Shown in pieces: positions 7,408 through 8,799 of a DNA stretch of 8,799 nt. How positions within the stretch are numbered: the stretch's first letter is position 1; the number at the start of each line of letters is the position of its first letter. The translations under genes and the position numbers were made by a program. This DNA is from Alphaproteobacteria bacterium (lineage in GTDB: Bacteria > Pseudomonadota > Alphaproteobacteria > Rickettsiales > JABSSG01): assembly GCA_022600235.1 (NCBI GenBank), contig JAHZKS010000092.1, forward strand, positions 1 to 8,799, in the 5' to 3' direction. The notes under the pieces are model-generated. The model was not told the origin of the DNA. It searched no databases and saw only the letters and a list, made by a program, of their open reading frames with translations.

Positions 7408-8184
7408 ATGATACTTACAATTGACGTTGGTAATACTGATACTGTATTGGCATTTTATAAGGATGATAAAATTCTTAGAAGCCATAGAGTTCCAACAAAA
7501 CCTTATAAAACTGAGGATGAGTATATATCTTTATTTCAAGAAATGAAATTTGGAGATGTAGAGGGTATAATAATTGCGTTAGTCGTGCCTGATTTGAGGT
7601 CTGGTATGAGTAGGGCTTGCCAGAAAGTATTTGGAATTAAGCCTTCTTTTATTGGTGATAGGGAGGTAGAGATAGACCTAAAGATAAAAATTGATAAGCC
7701 TGAAACATTGGGAGCAGATAGAATAGCAAATAGTATAGCAGCTATCAAAAAATTTAAAAAAAATATTATTATCGTAGATTTTGGTACTGCCACAAATTTT
7801 GAGGTGATAGGGGAAGATAATGATTTTATTGGGGGTGTAATAGCTCCTGGAATTAAAACTTCTGTTAAATCACTATCAGAATCTGCAGCCTTATTGCCTA
7901 TGTATGAAGTAGAGCGTCCAAGCAAGGTAATTGCAACTTCTCTTGAAGATACGCTACATTCTGGTATATTCTATGGATCACTTGGAATGATTAATTTCTT
8001 AATAGAAAATATCAAAGAAGAGTTACTCGAGAATTCTAAACTAGTCTCTAATGTTGTTTCTACAGGGGGCTTAGGAGATTTGTTCACAAAACATACTAAA
8101 TTAATAGATGTATATGATGAGCATCTAACTACGTTTGGTTTGCTTGAAATTTATAAATTTAATAAAAATAAGAATGACATTTAA
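7408..8184 (+). CDS. coaX: Type III pantothenate kinase
   Basis: Predicted cytoplasmic enzyme that phosphorylates pantothenate with ATP to 4'-phosphopantothenate, the first committed step of coenzyme A synthesis. The 258 residues match the family length, and the protein belongs to the ASKHA (actin/hexokinase-like) fold. Visible motifs are the phosphate-binding IDVGNT (5-10, D6), GADRIANS (102-109, with D104, the expected catalytic base, and R105), VDFGTAT (123-129, D124), and GGVIAPG (142-148). The end (STGGLGDLF, then TTFGLLEIYKFN) is also typical. Several usually conserved positions differ: LVVP for SVVP (58-61), ATNFE for ATTFD (128-132), and ATSLEDTLHSG for the usual G-x-(N/D)-T-x-x-(A/S)-M-Q-S-G. 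The gene is intact and the catalytic aspartates are kept, so activity is likely. It lies 25 bases after nuoN and overlaps rnj by 11 bases. No ribosome binding site is obvious. Confidence 0.93.
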   Translation: MILTIDVGNTDTVLAFYKDDKILRSHRVPTKPYKTEDEYISLFQEMKFGDVEGIIIALVVPDLRSGMSRACQKVFGIKPSFIGDREVEIDLKIKIDKPETLGADRIANSIAAIKKFKKNIIIVDFGTATNFEVIGEDNDFIGGVIAPGIKTSVKSLSESAALLPMYEVERPSKVIATSLEDTLHSGIFYGSLGMINFLIENIKEELLENSKLVSNVVSTGGLGDLFTKHTKLIDVYDEHLTTFGLLEIYKFNKNKNDI

Positions 8185-8799
8185 TTTGAACGACCATAAA
8201 GATAAATTGCTATTTCTACCATTAGGTGGTTCTGGTGAAATAGGAATGAATTTTAATTTATATTACTACGAAGGGAAATGGTTAGTAGTAGATTGTGGGG
8301 CTGGTTTTCCTGAAGATTATTTACCAGGTGTAGATTTAATAATTCCTGACATATCTTTCATAGTAAAACACAGAAAAGATATTGTAGGTATTGTTTTAAC
8401 TCATGCACATGAAGATCATATAGGTGCTGTGCAGTATTTGTGGGATGCTTTAGGTTGTCCAATTTATACAACAAATTTTACTGCACATTTTCTGAAAGCT
8501 AAGCTTTCTGAATATGCTAATGAACTACCTAATAAGATAATACAAATTAAGCCTAAAGGAAAATTGGATATTAAGCCATTCCAGATTGAAATGGTTCCTC
8601 TATGTCATTCTGCACCTGAGATGCAAGCCTTAGTAATAAAAACTAAATATGGTAATATATTCCATACAGGAGACTGGAAGTTTGATCCAGATCCAATAGT
8701 TGGAGAAGTAAATGATGAAGATCTATTGCAAAAATATGGAGATGAGGGGATACTCGCACTTATAGGAGATTCAACTAATGTATTTAATGAAGATTATTC
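8174..8799 (+). CDS. rnj: Ribonuclease J, N-terminal part (runs off the window)
   Basis: Metallo-beta-lactamase/beta-CASP ribonuclease that acts as a 5'-to-3' exonuclease and endonuclease in RNA processing and decay. The first 208 residues are visible out of an expected 550 or so. Motifs: LPLGGSGEIGMN (15-26), VVDCGAGFP (38-46), the zinc-binding THAHEDH (76-82: H77, H79, D81, H82), H145 in LCHSAPE, D167 in HTGDWKFDPDP, and GDSTNVF (198-204). GEIGMN and HTGDWK separate RNase J from ordinary beta-lactamase-fold hydrolases. Typical alphaproteobacterial proteins read THSIPE where this one has CHSAPE; the metal-binding His is retained. The ATG at 8174 lies inside the end of coaX (11-base overlap, different frame), which suggests coupled translation. 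The beta-CASP and C-terminal domains are outside the window. Confidence 0.95.
   Translation, partial: MTFNLNDHKDKLLFLPLGGSGEIGMNFNLYYYEGKWLVVDCGAGFPEDYLPGVDLIIPDISFIVKHRKDIVGIVLTHAHEDHIGAVQYLWDALGCPIYTTNFTAHFLKAKLSEYANELPNKIIQIKPKGKLDIKPFQIEMVPLCHSAPEMQALVIKTKYGNIFHTGDWKFDPDPIVGEVNDEDLLQKYGDEGILALIGDSTNVFNEDY

Noticed and set aside
7536..7925. 129-codon open frame on the minus strand inside coaX
   Set aside because: It lies wholly opposite a recognised enzyme gene, has no family resemblance or ribosome binding site, and is explained as a shadow of coaX codon usage.
1..8799. A previously undescribed system, such as defence, mobile or novel RNA elements
   Set aside because: Every part of the window is covered by recognised housekeeping genes with gaps of 25 bases or less. 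I saw no leftover sequence, array, long repeat or foreign-looking gene to support such a claim.

Overview
This window reads as a chromosomal piece of a very AT-rich alphaproteobacterium, most likely a member of Rickettsiales (an obligate intracellular or symbiotic lineage). The basis is the strong A+T bias in every codon position, the mitochondria/Rickettsia-like look of the NuoH, NuoI and NuoM proteins, and the presence of an alphaproteobacterial-type RNase J. The genus cannot be named from the sequence alone. All genes are on the + strand and packed end to end. The longest non-coding gap is 25 bases, so no stretch above 300 bases lacks a gene.

Layout: positions 1-58 are the last codons of what is probably nuoG. 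Positions 61-7382 hold seven complete genes, nuoH, nuoI, nuoJ, nuoK, nuoL, nuoM and nuoN, in the classical order. Most joints are 4-base ATGA overlaps or gaps under 10 bases, which points to one polycistronic transcript with translational coupling. After 25 bases comes coaX (7408-8184, type III pantothenate kinase). The 5' part of an RNase J gene (8174 to beyond the window) overlaps coaX by 11 bases.

How the genes work together: NuoH, J, K, L, M and N are the membrane arm of respiratory complex I (NADH:quinone oxidoreductase). NuoI (and NuoG upstream) belong to the peripheral arm that carries electrons from NADH through Fe-S clusters to quinone at the NuoH interface. NuoL, NuoM and NuoN are paralogous antiporter-like proton-pumping subunits, and each keeps the expected Glu/Lys/His/Lys relay residues, so the pump looks functional. 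CoaX carries out the first step of coenzyme A synthesis and RNase J acts in RNA processing and decay. Neither is a complex I subunit; they appear to ride on the same transcript.

No RNA genes, mobile elements, CRISPR arrays, long repeats, convincing promoters or intrinsic terminators were seen. The window is essentially ordinary housekeeping DNA. The points most worth a second look are the diverged CoaX motifs, the direct nuoN-coaX-rnj junction without an intervening biotin ligase gene, and some start-site and overlap details.
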